Shown: one piece after another, positions 44,055-51,986 of the stretch
How the letters are laid out: each line of letters opens with the position of its first letter
How positions within the stretch are numbered: the stretch's first letter is position 1
NCBI GenBank assembly: GCA_002314885.1
Contig: DCHT01000064.1
Coordinates: 24,538-80,182 of the forward strand
From: Bacteroidales bacterium UBA1745
Lineage (GTDB): Bacteria; Bacteroidota; Bacteroidia; Bacteroidales; UBA932
Direction: 5' to 3'
Length of the DNA stretch: 55,645 nucleotides
Position numbers and translations under genes: made by a program
Notes under the pieces: generated by a model
What the model was told of the DNA's origin: nothing
The model's input: the letters and a program-made list of their open reading frames with translations, nothing else
The model's database searches: none

Positions 44055-45269
44055 CTATTCGCCGAGTAATCTCTTGGAGAATTGAGTGTTGTCGTATATG
44101 CCTGAGAACTTCTCTGCGCCGACACCGATGGAGAACACTGGCGTCGGCAGGCCTGAATGCTTGGATCCGGCGAAGTTGATGCCGGCTTTGGTAGCAAGAG
44201 CGCGACAATCACTCTTCTGATAGCTGTCGCGAGGCTTGCCGCTGTTCCAGTCCTCGTCGAGAATCTGCCAGTTGATGGTGTGGCCCTTGTATTCTGCACA
44301 AGGAGAAATGCCGCCGGTCTCGTGATCGGAGAAAACGACAATCAGAGTCTCGTCCTTGTGGCTCTCATAGAACTCCAGAGCCACTTTGACGGCATCCTCA
44401 AGCTTGAGGACCTCATTCACGACAGCGCGCGGGAACACCAGATGGGCAGCGTGGTCGACATTGCCCTCCTCGCAGAGGATGAGGAATGGCTGCTCGTCCC
44501 CGAACATATCGAGGCAGCATCTGAGATACTGGGCCGGAGTGACATCGCCCGGATAATCCTCAAGCGTGTAGTCCTTGGTCACGTCCGCCTCTGCGGTAAT
44601 CAGCGACTTCGAAGTCCTGTTGCGCTCATTGCACATAATGCATTTGGCGACCGACCTGTCGCGCACATTGAATTCAGCTACGCCGTAATATGCGGAATAT
44701 CCGTGGTTCTGCAGGTACTCATCCGCATTCAGTTCTCCCTCAGTATTCTCGAAATCTATGAAGCTGTTGCCGGCAAGGAATTCGAAGCCGGAAGCAGGTA
44801 TCGAACGAGTGAGTTCCCTGAAGGCGCCACGGCTCTTGTTGTGGCTGTACATCGCGGCCGGTGTGGCGTGATTGATTGGGTCGGTACTCATAAGGCCGAC
44901 TTTATAGCCCCTCTCGTGGAGAATCTCGCCTATGCTGCGTACTGGTTTGAAATCAGTGTCGACTCCGATCGTGCCGGCGGTGCCTTTTGAGCCGCAGAAA
45001 AGCGCGGTGCCAGCCTCGGACGAGCCCGTCGCGAACCTGTCGGCGGCCTGGGTGTCCATCATTCCACAATATGGAAAATCGCGGAACACGAGATGTTCCA
45101 CCTGGCAGTTTTCGCCGTTCTGATAGGCCTTGTAGCTTTCGGTGATAGTAAGGGCACCCTGTCCCATTCCATCTCCGAACATCAGGAAAATATACTTAGG
45201 CTGTGCGTTGAGGCTGAATGCTGACGCTATCAGAAGCGCGGCAGAAAAAAGAATGTGGAATCGTTTCAT
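44055..45269 (-). CDS. Alkaline phosphatase family protein
   Basis: A 404-residue exported enzyme (signal ...SAFSLNAQ). It has the alkaline phosphatase core: IFLMFGDGMG with the first metal Asp, DRFATGSSEAGTAL holding the Ser/Thr nucleophile region, DPINHATPAA, EEGNVDHAAH, VFSDHETGG and a late GSKHSGLPTPV. It should release phosphate from organic monoesters in the periplasm. The -7 element on this strand is only five bases from the ATG (see 45275-45282). Confidence 0.9.
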   Translation of the reverse strand: MKRFHILFSAALLIASAFSLNAQPKYIFLMFGDGMGQGALTITESYKAYQNGENCQVEHLVFRDFPYCGMMDTQAADRFATGSSEAGTALFCGSKGTAGTIGVDTDFKPVRSIGEILHERGYKVGLMSTDPINHATPAAMYSHNKSRGAFRELTRSIPASGFEFLAGNSFIDFENTEGELNADEYLQNHGYSAYYGVAEFNVRDRSVAKCIMCNERNRTSKSLITAEADVTKDYTLEDYPGDVTPAQYLRCCLDMFGDEQPFLILCEEGNVDHAAHLVFPRAVVNEVLKLEDAVKVALEFYESHKDETLIVVFSDHETGGISPCAEYKGHTINWQILDEDWNSGKPRDSYQKSDCRALATKAGINFAGSKHSGLPTPVFSIGVGAEKFSGIYDNTQFSKRLLGE

Positions 45270-45274
45270 ATAGG

Positions 45275-45282
45275 CAAATGTA
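45275..45282 (-). promoter_or_regulatory. -7 element of the alkaline phosphatase promoter
   Basis: The minus strand reads TACATTTG, an exact TAnnTTTG match, with five bases between it and the ATG at 45269. This implies a leaderless or nearly leaderless transcript. No -33 element is obvious. Confidence 0.42.
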
Positions 45283-45294
45283 AGAATATTTCAG

Positions 45295-45302
45295 TAGATT
45301 TG
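45295..45302 (+). promoter_or_regulatory. -7 element of the deaminase operon promoter
   Basis: TAGATTTG matches TAnnTTTG, 21 nt before the ATG at 45324. It is divergent from the phosphatase -7 element, 12 bp away. Confidence 0.45.
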
Positions 45303-45323
45303 CATTGCAAAAAAGTTACCAAT

Positions 45324-45785
45324 ATGCACGAGAAATATATGAAACTGGCCATCGAAGAGGCCAGAACAGGAATACGAAACGACCACGGCGGCCCATTCGG
45401 CACCGTGATAGTTAAGGACGGAGAAGTCGTGGCCACCGGTCACAATATGGTACTTCTCAACAACGACGCAACCGCCCACGGCGAGGTCAGCGCAATACGC
45501 GCGGCTGGCCAGAAACTTGGCACATTCGACCTCTCCGGCTGCATACTCTACACCACTGGCGAGCCTTGCCATATGTGCCTCTGTGCCTGTATGTGGGCCA
45601 ATATCGACAAGATCTACTACGGCTGCACGATCGAGGACAACGGCCTCATCGGCTTCCGCGACGACAAGTTCGACAAGATCTTCGGCGGCCGCGACAAACT
45701 CGAAGGCTTTATGACCGAAGTGGAGCGCCAGGCCTGCCTCGAACTCTTCGACGAGTACCGTTCGCTCAAACGCAGAAACTATTAA
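45324..45785 (+). CDS. Nucleoside/guanine deaminase (CDA family)
   Basis: A 153-residue cytidine-deaminase-fold enzyme. Zinc motifs are HGEVSAIRAAG and GEPCHMCLCA. The overall length, KYMKLAIEEARTGIRNDHGGPFG at the start and YYGCTIEDNGLIGFRDDKF near the end fit guanine deaminases of the GuaD type, which convert guanine to xanthine. A tRNA adenosine deaminase is less likely. The start ATG 45324 is the first after the promoter. It is the first gene of a three-gene operon. Confidence 0.85.
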   Translation: MHEKYMKLAIEEARTGIRNDHGGPFGTVIVKDGEVVATGHNMVLLNNDATAHGEVSAIRAAGQKLGTFDLSGCILYTTGEPCHMCLCACMWANIDKIYYGCTIEDNGLIGFRDDKFDKIFGGRDKLEGFMTEVERQACLELFDEYRSLKRRNY

Positions 45786-45794
45786 ATTAAAGAT

Positions 45795-47198
45795 ATGAAA
45801 CGAATCTTCCTCCTCGCTGCGGCTATCGCGACCTTTGCTGCCTGCAATCAGGTTACATTGCCAATCACCAGGACCCTTGACTGCGACGTGCTCGTAATCG
45901 GCGGCGGTCCTGCCGGCATCGGAGCGGCTGTATGCTCTGCCCGTCACGGCGCCAACACCATTCTGGCCGAGCGCAACGGCTGCCTCGGCGGCACTGCGAC
46001 CTCCGGTCTCGTGGCTCCGTTTATGTCCTCCACGACCCCTGACGGCGAGACTTTCCTCATCCGCGGCTTCTACGAAGAACTCGTGAACCGAATGGTTGCC
46101 GAGGGCGGCGCCATCCATCCTCTGGATGCCAAGATCGGCTCCTGGACCGCATATCGCGACAAGGGCCACCACGGCCTGACGACCTTCTCCTACGAGACTC
46201 TCAAGCGCGTGAGCGAGGAATTCTGCAAGGAGGCCGGCGTGAACCTGCAGTACCATCTGCTCTTCATCAAGGCCGACACCCGTCGCGACAAGATCACCGC
46301 TGCTTACTTCGCGACCAAGGACGGCATCTGGAAGATTACTGCAAAGAACTATATTGACTGCACAGGCGACGGCGACCTTGCATATCAGGCTGGTGTACCA
46401 TATATATATGGTGACGGTGAAGGCGGCGTACAGGCCGTTTCTATGTTCTTCACCGTGCGCGGCGTGGACAAGGCCAAGATGGACGCCCACAATGCCGACT
46501 GCCTGGCCCGCGGCGACTACGAGGGTCAGTGGTATATGAACGAGATCAAGGCTGCCCGCGAGGCCGGCGAATTCCCGTCCTGGCGCAACAAGATAGCCCT
46601 TTTCGAGAACCTCGACGGCACATATTCGGTGAATATGGCCCAGAGCGACGAGGTGGACGGACTCGACCCTAAGCAGGTGACCGACGCTGAGGTGGACGGA
46701 CGCGCACAGATCAATATGATTGTGAAGTTCCTCCGCAAATATGTCAGTGGCTGCGAGAACTGCGAACTTATGGCCACCGCTGACCAGCTGGGCGTACGCG
46801 AGACCCGCCGCATCGTGGGCGAATATACCGTTCCGACCGAGGACGCCCAGAACTCCGTGAAGTATCCGGACCCTATCTTCTGCTGCGCCAACCATATGGA
46901 CATCCACCGCAAAGGCTATGTCGAATATGTGGCCCGCAACACCAACGACCCATACTATATGCCTTACCGTATGCTGCTTCCTAAGAAGGTCAGCAACCTG
47001 CTCGTGGCCGGCCGTTGCGCCGCTGCTGAGCGTCCGGTGATGGCTGCAGTACGCGTCATTCCGCCTTGCTTCGCTATGGGTCAGGCCGCCGGTACCGCCG
47101 CTGCCCTCTCCGTGCGTCAGGGCGTGGGTCCTAAGGCCATCGATCCAGCCGAGCTGGTGGACACCTTGAAGGCCGACGGCGTTTATTTGCCGGAGTAA
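45795..47198 (+). CDS. FAD-dependent oxidoreductase with lipoprotein-like signal
   Basis: A 467-residue protein of the FAD_oxidored type. The dinucleotide-binding motif is DVLVIGGGPAGIGAAVCSARHG, followed by ERNGCLGGTATSGLVAPFM. Later blocks are YIDCTGDGDLAYQAG, RETRRIVGEYT and the C-terminal LLVAGRCAAAERPVMAAVRVIPPCFAMGQAAGTAAAL. The first 17 residues (MKRIFLLAAAIATFAAC) look like a lipoprotein signal, so the enzyme may be exported, as seen for many Bacteroidetes relatives. The substrate is unknown. It lies nine bases after the deaminase gene. Confidence 0.85.
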   Translation: MKRIFLLAAAIATFAACNQVTLPITRTLDCDVLVIGGGPAGIGAAVCSARHGANTILAERNGCLGGTATSGLVAPFMSSTTPDGETFLIRGFYEELVNRMVAEGGAIHPLDAKIGSWTAYRDKGHHGLTTFSYETLKRVSEEFCKEAGVNLQYHLLFIKADTRRDKITAAYFATKDGIWKITAKNYIDCTGDGDLAYQAGVPYIYGDGEGGVQAVSMFFTVRGVDKAKMDAHNADCLARGDYEGQWYMNEIKAAREAGEFPSWRNKIALFENLDGTYSVNMAQSDEVDGLDPKQVTDAEVDGRAQINMIVKFLRKYVSGCENCELMATADQLGVRETRRIVGEYTVPTEDAQNSVKYPDPIFCCANHMDIHRKGYVEYVARNTNDPYYMPYRMLLPKKVSNLLVAGRCAAAERPVMAAVRVIPPCFAMGQAAGTAAALSVRQGVGPKAIDPAELVDTLKADGVYLPE

Positions 47199-47213
47199 TA
47201 AACCCTTCGAATT

Positions 47214-47519
47214 ATGGCAGACGTTTTTGAACCTATCATCCTCAGCGATGAGACTGTCGACGGCATCCGTCACATCGCCGCCACCCCAAGCACCCTGGTG
47301 TGCAGTTCCCGCATCGACATTGACCTCGAAGGCGAGCTCATCCGCGGCGTGAAATACACCCGCGGCTGCGACGGCAACACCCAGGGCGTAGCCGCTCTCG
47401 TCGAGGGTATGACCATCTCCGAGGCTGCCCGCCGTCTGCGTGGCATCAACTGCCACGGTCGCGGCACCTCCTGCCCTGACCAGCTCGCCCGCGTGCTCGA
47501 CTTCGCCGCACGGGAGTAG
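47214..47519 (+). CDS. TSCPD-domain protein
   Basis: A 101-residue protein with the TSCPD pattern: VCSSRIDIDLEGELIRGVKYTRGCDGNTQGVAALVEGM at 26-63, then RGINCHGRGTSCPDQLARVL at the end. Conserved Cys residues suggest metal binding. TSCPD domains also occur at the C-terminus of B12-dependent ribonucleotide reductases; the stand-alone family has no proven function. It is the last gene of the deaminase operon and converges on the EEP gene. Confidence 0.85.
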   Translation: MADVFEPIILSDETVDGIRHIAATPSTLVCSSRIDIDLEGELIRGVKYTRGCDGNTQGVAALVEGMTISEAARRLRGINCHGRGTSCPDQLARVLDFAARE

Positions 47520-47520
47520 T

Positions 47521-48474
47521 CTACTTCACCCTCAGGGTGACGACGATAGGGTAGTGGTCGGAAGGCTTGCAGAAGTTGTGCATGTCCTTCAGGCGGTGGG
47601 CGGTGGCGAAGCCGTCGCGTATGGTCTGGGAGGACTTGACGCAGTCGTAGAGCGGCTGGGTCATATAGATGAAGTCGATGCGCTTCTTGGAGAAGGTCGA
47701 TTGCTCGAACTGGCCGGGGTACTGCTTCTCGATGAGATCCACGTACGGGGTGTTCTGCCGCACATAGTCGTGTACCAGGAAGGCCTTGTCGGCAGGGTCT
47801 TTCTTATATGTGGCGTTGTCGATGCTTGAGATGGCGTTGAAGTCGCCGAGCATCATCCAATATTGCTTTTCCGCGCCCGGCTGCGAGAGAATGGTCTGCT
47901 CGCAGATGTACTTCATTTCGGTGCTGCGGAAGACGTCGCCGCCCTGTTCTGCCGCGCTCGCAGCCTGGTCCTCGGCCAGGTAGGCGAACTTCTGCGGCCA
48001 GGTGTGGACAGTCACGATGTTGAGGACCTTCTTGCCGATTTCCACCTGTGCCCAGCCGGCGCCGTGCACTACCACGATGTCGTCGTCATTGCCGTTCACG
48101 CGCTTTACAATGCGTATCGGGAACTTGGAGGTGATGACCTGTGGGAAGGTGTCCCTCTTGCCACAGATGCACACGTAGGAGTGGCCATATCGACGGGCCA
48201 GCAGATCCCAGTTATATGGGAGATATGCCTCCTCGCAGCCTTCCATCTTCACGCAGGTGTCGGTGCGATAGCGGGACTCGGCTTCGGCCCAGACGCAGAT
48301 GTCGGGGTCCTGCGACTTCACGAACTCCACGAAGTTGTCGTAGTTGTTGCCCTGGTCGGACCACATACCGTTCTGGATGTTCCAGTAGAGGACTTTCAGG
48401 TCCTTGCCCTTTGCGGGAAGAAGCGTCGCGATGCCCAGGAAAAGGGCGATGATGAGACTGATTTTCTTTGTCAT
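47521..48474 (-). CDS. Endonuclease/exonuclease/phosphatase family protein, exported
   Basis: A 317-residue protein with signal peptide (IIALFLGIATLLPAKG) and an EEP fold. Motifs are VLYWNIQNGMW near the start, WAEAESRYR with the catalytic Glu, NIVTVHTWPQ, MMLGDFNAISSID and the final KPSDHYPIVVTLRV. Exported members may act on DNA, phospholipids or inositol phosphates, and the substrate cannot be told here. It lies 19 bases downstream of the AraC-type gene on the same strand. Confidence 0.85.
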   Translation of the reverse strand: MTKKISLIIALFLGIATLLPAKGKDLKVLYWNIQNGMWSDQGNNYDNFVEFVKSQDPDICVWAEAESRYRTDTCVKMEGCEEAYLPYNWDLLARRYGHSYVCICGKRDTFPQVITSKFPIRIVKRVNGNDDDIVVVHGAGWAQVEIGKKVLNIVTVHTWPQKFAYLAEDQAASAAEQGGDVFRSTEMKYICEQTILSQPGAEKQYWMMLGDFNAISSIDNATYKKDPADKAFLVHDYVRQNTPYVDLIEKQYPGQFEQSTFSKKRIDFIYMTQPLYDCVKSSQTIRDGFATAHRLKDMHNFCKPSDHYPIVVTLRVK

Positions 48475-48493
48475 ATAATCTATCTATTGAATT

Positions 48494-48990
48494 TTATCTT
48501 GTGATACCCGTCATCTGCTTGCGGAAGTCGGTCGGTGAAATGGCGTTGACTTTCTTGAAGAGGGTGGCGAAATACTCCTGACTCTCGAAATTGAGGGTGA
48601 ATGCGATATCCTTGACTGAAAGGTCCAGGTTGTAGAGCATCTCCATCGCCTTCTGGAGCTTGAGATTGTTCTTGTACTGCACCGGCGACATACCAGTGTA
48701 TTTCTTGAAGGCGGAGCGGAAGGAGGAATAGTTCATACCGATGCGAGCTGCTATCTCAGGTATGCTGATGTCCTTTTCGATGGACTCCTGGATGAATATG
48801 CGCGCAAGGTCTATCTTGTCCATCACATCTTCACCCGACTTCAGTTCGTGGAGGTTTGAAAGGGTGTTCACGAGCCCCAGGATGTGCATAAGGTAGCCCG
48901 CCAGCAGCTGCTGATAGCAGAAGACTTGACTGTGAGGCCCCAGAGATCGTCCCTCTCGCTATGTATTGTGTATTTATACTTATGTGGCAT
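48494..48990 (-). pseudogene. AraC-family regulator with its sensor domain deleted
   Basis: From the ATG at 48990 one frame encodes MPHKYKYTIHSERDDLWGLT, the typical N-terminus of Bacteroidetes AraC regulators with a cupin-like sensor. That frame then breaks and reaches a stop after 41 codons. The conserved C-terminal part lies in another frame, from about HSQVFCYQQLLAGYL through the whole AraC DNA-binding domain (DISIPEIAARIGMNYSSFRSAF ... ESQEYFATLFKK). About 140 residues of sensor domain are missing. The ATG at 48889 could still make a 131-residue DNA-binding protein. A -7 element lies just before 48990. Position next to the rhamnose operon suggests a former RhaR-like activator. Confidence 0.65.
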
Positions 48991-48994
48991 AGTT

Positions 48995-49029
48995 CAAAGA
49001 TAATCAAAAGCTTAATATGAAAAAACAAA
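48995..49029 (-). promoter_or_regulatory. Promoter of the AraC-type gene
   Basis: The minus strand has TTTG (49026-49029) and TATCTTTG (48995-49002, exact TAnnTTTG), 23 nt apart. Only four bases separate the -7 element from the ATG at 48990. The promoter supports 48990 as the ancestral start. Confidence 0.5.
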
Positions 49030-49197
49030 AAGTGAAGATTGTATCAGTAAAACAAGCCTACATTGCGTAGAATCAACTATTCCGCATTAATAATTGACAC
49101 GAAAAATCAAAGATATGGAAACAAAAAAACAAATTCAACAGTCGGTTTTCAGGCCTTGGCAAAGCGAATAAGTATTCAAGAAATCGAGGAGAAATGC

Positions 49198-49205
49198 TAA
49201 CTTTG
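49198..49205 (+). promoter_or_regulatory. -7 element of the symporter/rhamnose operon
   Basis: TAACTTTG matches TAnnTTTG, 16 nt before the ATG at 49222. The rest of 49003-49197 is A/T-rich and holds no gene; I see no clear operator in it. Confidence 0.45.
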
Positions 49206-49221
49206 GGAAAATAATCCGCCT

Positions 49222-50625
49222 ATGGAAGATACCCTGATAAGCATACTCGACGCAATCAACAACCCTATGGCGACCGTGATGGTCGTGGTGCTCTGCATCT
49301 GCGGCATCTGGTTCACAATACGCACCAAGGGCGTACAGTTCAGGATGATAGGGGAGATGTGCCGGCTGCTAGGCAAGCCGGACAAGTCCCAGAGCGACGG
49401 CATCTCCGGCTTCCAGGCTTTCACCGTGTCACTGGCTTCCCGCGTGGGTACGGGCAACCTCGCCGGAGTGGCGACGGCCATTGTCGTGGGCGGTCCGGGC
49501 GCCATCTTCTGGATGTGGGTCATGGCCCTCATCGGCAGCGTGAACACCTTCGTGGAATGTACCCTGGCCCAGCTTTTCAAGACCAAGGGCAAGGATTCCT
49601 TCATCGGCGGTCCGGCCTACTATATCACCAAGGGACTCAAGAAACGTTGGTTTGCGGTCATATTCGCCGTGGCCATCATCGCCCAGTTCGGCCTCACCAA
49701 CAATATGGTCCAGGCCAACACCATTTCCTCGGCTTTCACTGCTGCATTCCACATCAGTCCGTGGATAATGGCGGCCGCCATCACCCTGCTTTCGGTGATC
49801 ATCATCTTCGGCGGCATCCAGCGCATCGCCAAGGTCTGTTCCATCATAGTGCCTTTTATGGCCCTGGCCTATCTGGCCATCGCCGTCTGGGTCCTCGTCA
49901 CCAACATCACTGCCATCCCAAGCGTGATGGCCATAATAGTCAAGAGCGCCTTCGGAGCCGACCAAGTGACCGGCGGAGCAGTCGGTATGGCGATTATGAT
50001 GGGCTTCAAACGAGGTATTTTCAGCAATGAGGCGGGCGAGGGAAGTGCTCCGAACGCCGCCGCGACTGCAGATGTTTCCCACCCTGTGAAGCAGGGTCTC
50101 ATCCAGACTCTCGGCGTCTTCACCGACACCCTCATAGTGTGCTCCTGCACCGCCTTCATCATAATGTGCTCAGGTCTCTACGACTGCGGCGCAAACGGCA
50201 TCGAACTCACTCAGGTGGCACTTTCGTCGCACATAGGCGAGGTGGGCAAGAGCATCATCGCGGTGGCCATACTCTTCTTCGCATTCTCCAGCGTCATAGG
50301 CAACTACTACTACGGCGAATGCAACGTGGCCTTTCTCTGCAAGGACTCCAAATGGACCAAGCCGGCCATCCAGACCTACCGCGTCATCCTCGGCGTGCTC
50401 ATCTTCATAGGCTCCATCATCAAGGTGGAACTCGCCTGGTCCCTCGTGGACTTCTTTATGGTCATAATGACAGTCTGCAACCTCATCGCGATACTCCTGC
50501 TCGGCAAATACGCCGTGCGCCTCCTGGACGACTATCAGAAGCAGCGCAAGGCCGGCAATGATCCGGTCTATGACGCATCCACCTGCCCTGAAATAGCGGA
50601 CGAGACGGAGTGCTGGAAAAAGTAA
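49222..50625 (+). CDS. Sodium:alanine symporter family (AGCS) transporter
   Basis: A 467-residue membrane protein with about 10-11 helices. AGCS signatures are GISGFQAFTVSLASRVGTGNLAGVATAI (residues about 60-88), PGAIFWMWVMALIGSVNTFVECTLAQ and FKRGIFSNEAGEGSAPNAAATA. The family normally carries alanine or glycine with sodium. Here it heads the rhamnose operon, eight bases before rhaB, where a rhamnose permease is usually found. Either the operon also serves amino-acid uptake or this member carries something related to rhamnose; the sequence does not decide. Confidence 0.92.
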   Translation: MEDTLISILDAINNPMATVMVVVLCICGIWFTIRTKGVQFRMIGEMCRLLGKPDKSQSDGISGFQAFTVSLASRVGTGNLAGVATAIVVGGPGAIFWMWVMALIGSVNTFVECTLAQLFKTKGKDSFIGGPAYYITKGLKKRWFAVIFAVAIIAQFGLTNNMVQANTISSAFTAAFHISPWIMAAAITLLSVIIIFGGIQRIAKVCSIIVPFMALAYLAIAVWVLVTNITAIPSVMAIIVKSAFGADQVTGGAVGMAIMMGFKRGIFSNEAGEGSAPNAAATADVSHPVKQGLIQTLGVFTDTLIVCSCTAFIIMCSGLYDCGANGIELTQVALSSHIGEVGKSIIAVAILFFAFSSVIGNYYYGECNVAFLCKDSKWTKPAIQTYRVILGVLIFIGSIIKVELAWSLVDFFMVIMTVCNLIAILLLGKYAVRLLDDYQKQRKAGNDPVYDASTCPEIADETECWKK

Positions 50626-50633
50626 TAAAAGAT

Positions 50634-51986
50634 ATGGAAAAACATTCAGTCGCAATCGATCTCGGCGCAACCAGCGGACGCGTCATATACGCAGCCTATG
50701 ACGGCCAGCGTGTGACGATGGAAACCATCCATCGCTTTGCCACTCCGTTGGTGGAGGAAAACGGAAGATATTATTGGGACATAGCCCTCCTGCACGGGGA
50801 AATCAAGGCCGGTCTTGCAAAATTGAAAGGCCGCCGGATAGACTCCATCGGAGTTGACACCTGGGGAGTGGACTTCTGCAAAGTACTCGCTGACGGCACT
50901 CTTGCAAGGCCGAGGGCCTACAGGGACCCATACACGGTGGGTATCCCTGAGGAGTTTTTCGGCGCTATGCCGCGCGAGGAACTCTATCGCCGCACAGGCA
51001 TCCAGATAATGAATTTCAACAGCGTGTTCCAGCTCTATGCGCAGCAGAAGGCGGGTGAACTGGACGACGCGGTAAAACTCCTCTTTATGCCCGATGCCAT
51101 CAGCTATCTGCTGACTGGGGAGATGGTCTGCGAGTACACTATGCTCAGCACCAGCGCCCTGATGGACCCACGCAGCAAACGCCTCGACGAGGCAATTCTC
51201 AAGGTCTGCGGCGTAAGTTCCGATCTTTTCCCGCCTATCGTGATGCCTGGAAAGCAGGTCGGCACTTTGAAGGCTGAATACGGCCTCGGTTCAGTGCCTG
51301 TAATCGCTGTTGCAGGCCACGATACGGGCTCGGCCGTCTATGCAGTGCCGTCCACCGAGGAGCATTTCGCCTATCTGAGCAGCGGCACCTGGAGCCTTAT
51401 GGGCATCGAGAGTCCGGAGCCTGTCATCAATGACGAGATGTTCTCCCTCAATTTCACGAATGAAGGCGGAGCCAAAGGCAACACCAGGCTCCTCAAGAAT
51501 ATAACAGGTATGTGGCTGCTGGAGCAGTGCCTCGTGAAATGGCGCAGTGAAGGCAAGGACTATTCCTACTCCCAGCTGGCTCAGATGGCCGTTGAGGCCG
51601 GAGCGTCCAAACAGCTCATCAACCCCGACGACGCGGCATTTGCATCGCCTACCGATATGCCTGCGGCACTCAGGGCCAAGGCCGGTGCAGACCTGACCGA
51701 CGCCCAGCTCGTGCGCCTGATCTACGATTCCCTCGCTGCCAGATATGCCGAAGTGTTCCATAAACTCGAGACCATTGCGGGCCACAAACTCACGCAGCTC
51801 AACATCATCGGCGGTGGCTGTCAGAACGAACTTCTGAACCAGATGACCGCGGATGCCTGCGGAGTCAAGGTCGTGGCCGGTCCGGCAGAGTGCACCGCCC
51901 TGGGCAATGTGATGATCCAGGCGGGTCTGGGCCGCAGGGACATATTGAATTCAATTGAAACCAAAACATTCATTCCAAATGAGTAA
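50634..51986 (+). CDS. rhaB: Rhamnulokinase
   Basis: A 450-residue FGGY-type sugar kinase that phosphorylates L-rhamnulose. Motifs are AIDLGATSGRVIYA at the N-terminus, DSIGVDTWGVDFCKVLADG, IQIMNFNSVFQLYAQ, AVAGHDTGSAVYAVP, FAYLSSGTWSLMGIE and the late NIIGGGCQNELLNQMTADACG. The ATG at 50634 is preferred to a GTG at 50610 that overlaps the symporter gene. It overlaps the isomerase gene by eight bases. Confidence 0.94.
   Translation: MEKHSVAIDLGATSGRVIYAAYDGQRVTMETIHRFATPLVEENGRYYWDIALLHGEIKAGLAKLKGRRIDSIGVDTWGVDFCKVLADGTLARPRAYRDPYTVGIPEEFFGAMPREELYRRTGIQIMNFNSVFQLYAQQKAGELDDAVKLLFMPDAISYLLTGEMVCEYTMLSTSALMDPRSKRLDEAILKVCGVSSDLFPPIVMPGKQVGTLKAEYGLGSVPVIAVAGHDTGSAVYAVPSTEEHFAYLSSGTWSLMGIESPEPVINDEMFSLNFTNEGGAKGNTRLLKNITGMWLLEQCLVKWRSEGKDYSYSQLAQMAVEAGASKQLINPDDAAFASPTDMPAALRAKAGADLTDAQLVRLIYDSLAARYAEVFHKLETIAGHKLTQLNIIGGGCQNELLNQMTADACGVKVVAGPAECTALGNVMIQAGLGRRDILNSIETKTFIPNE

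Noticed and set aside
45291..47456. Long open frame of about 720 codons on the minus strand
   Set aside because: It lies entirely opposite the deaminase, FAD oxidoreductase and TSCPD genes, whose protein families are clear. The strong C/G third-position bias of those genes removes stop codons from the antisense frame.
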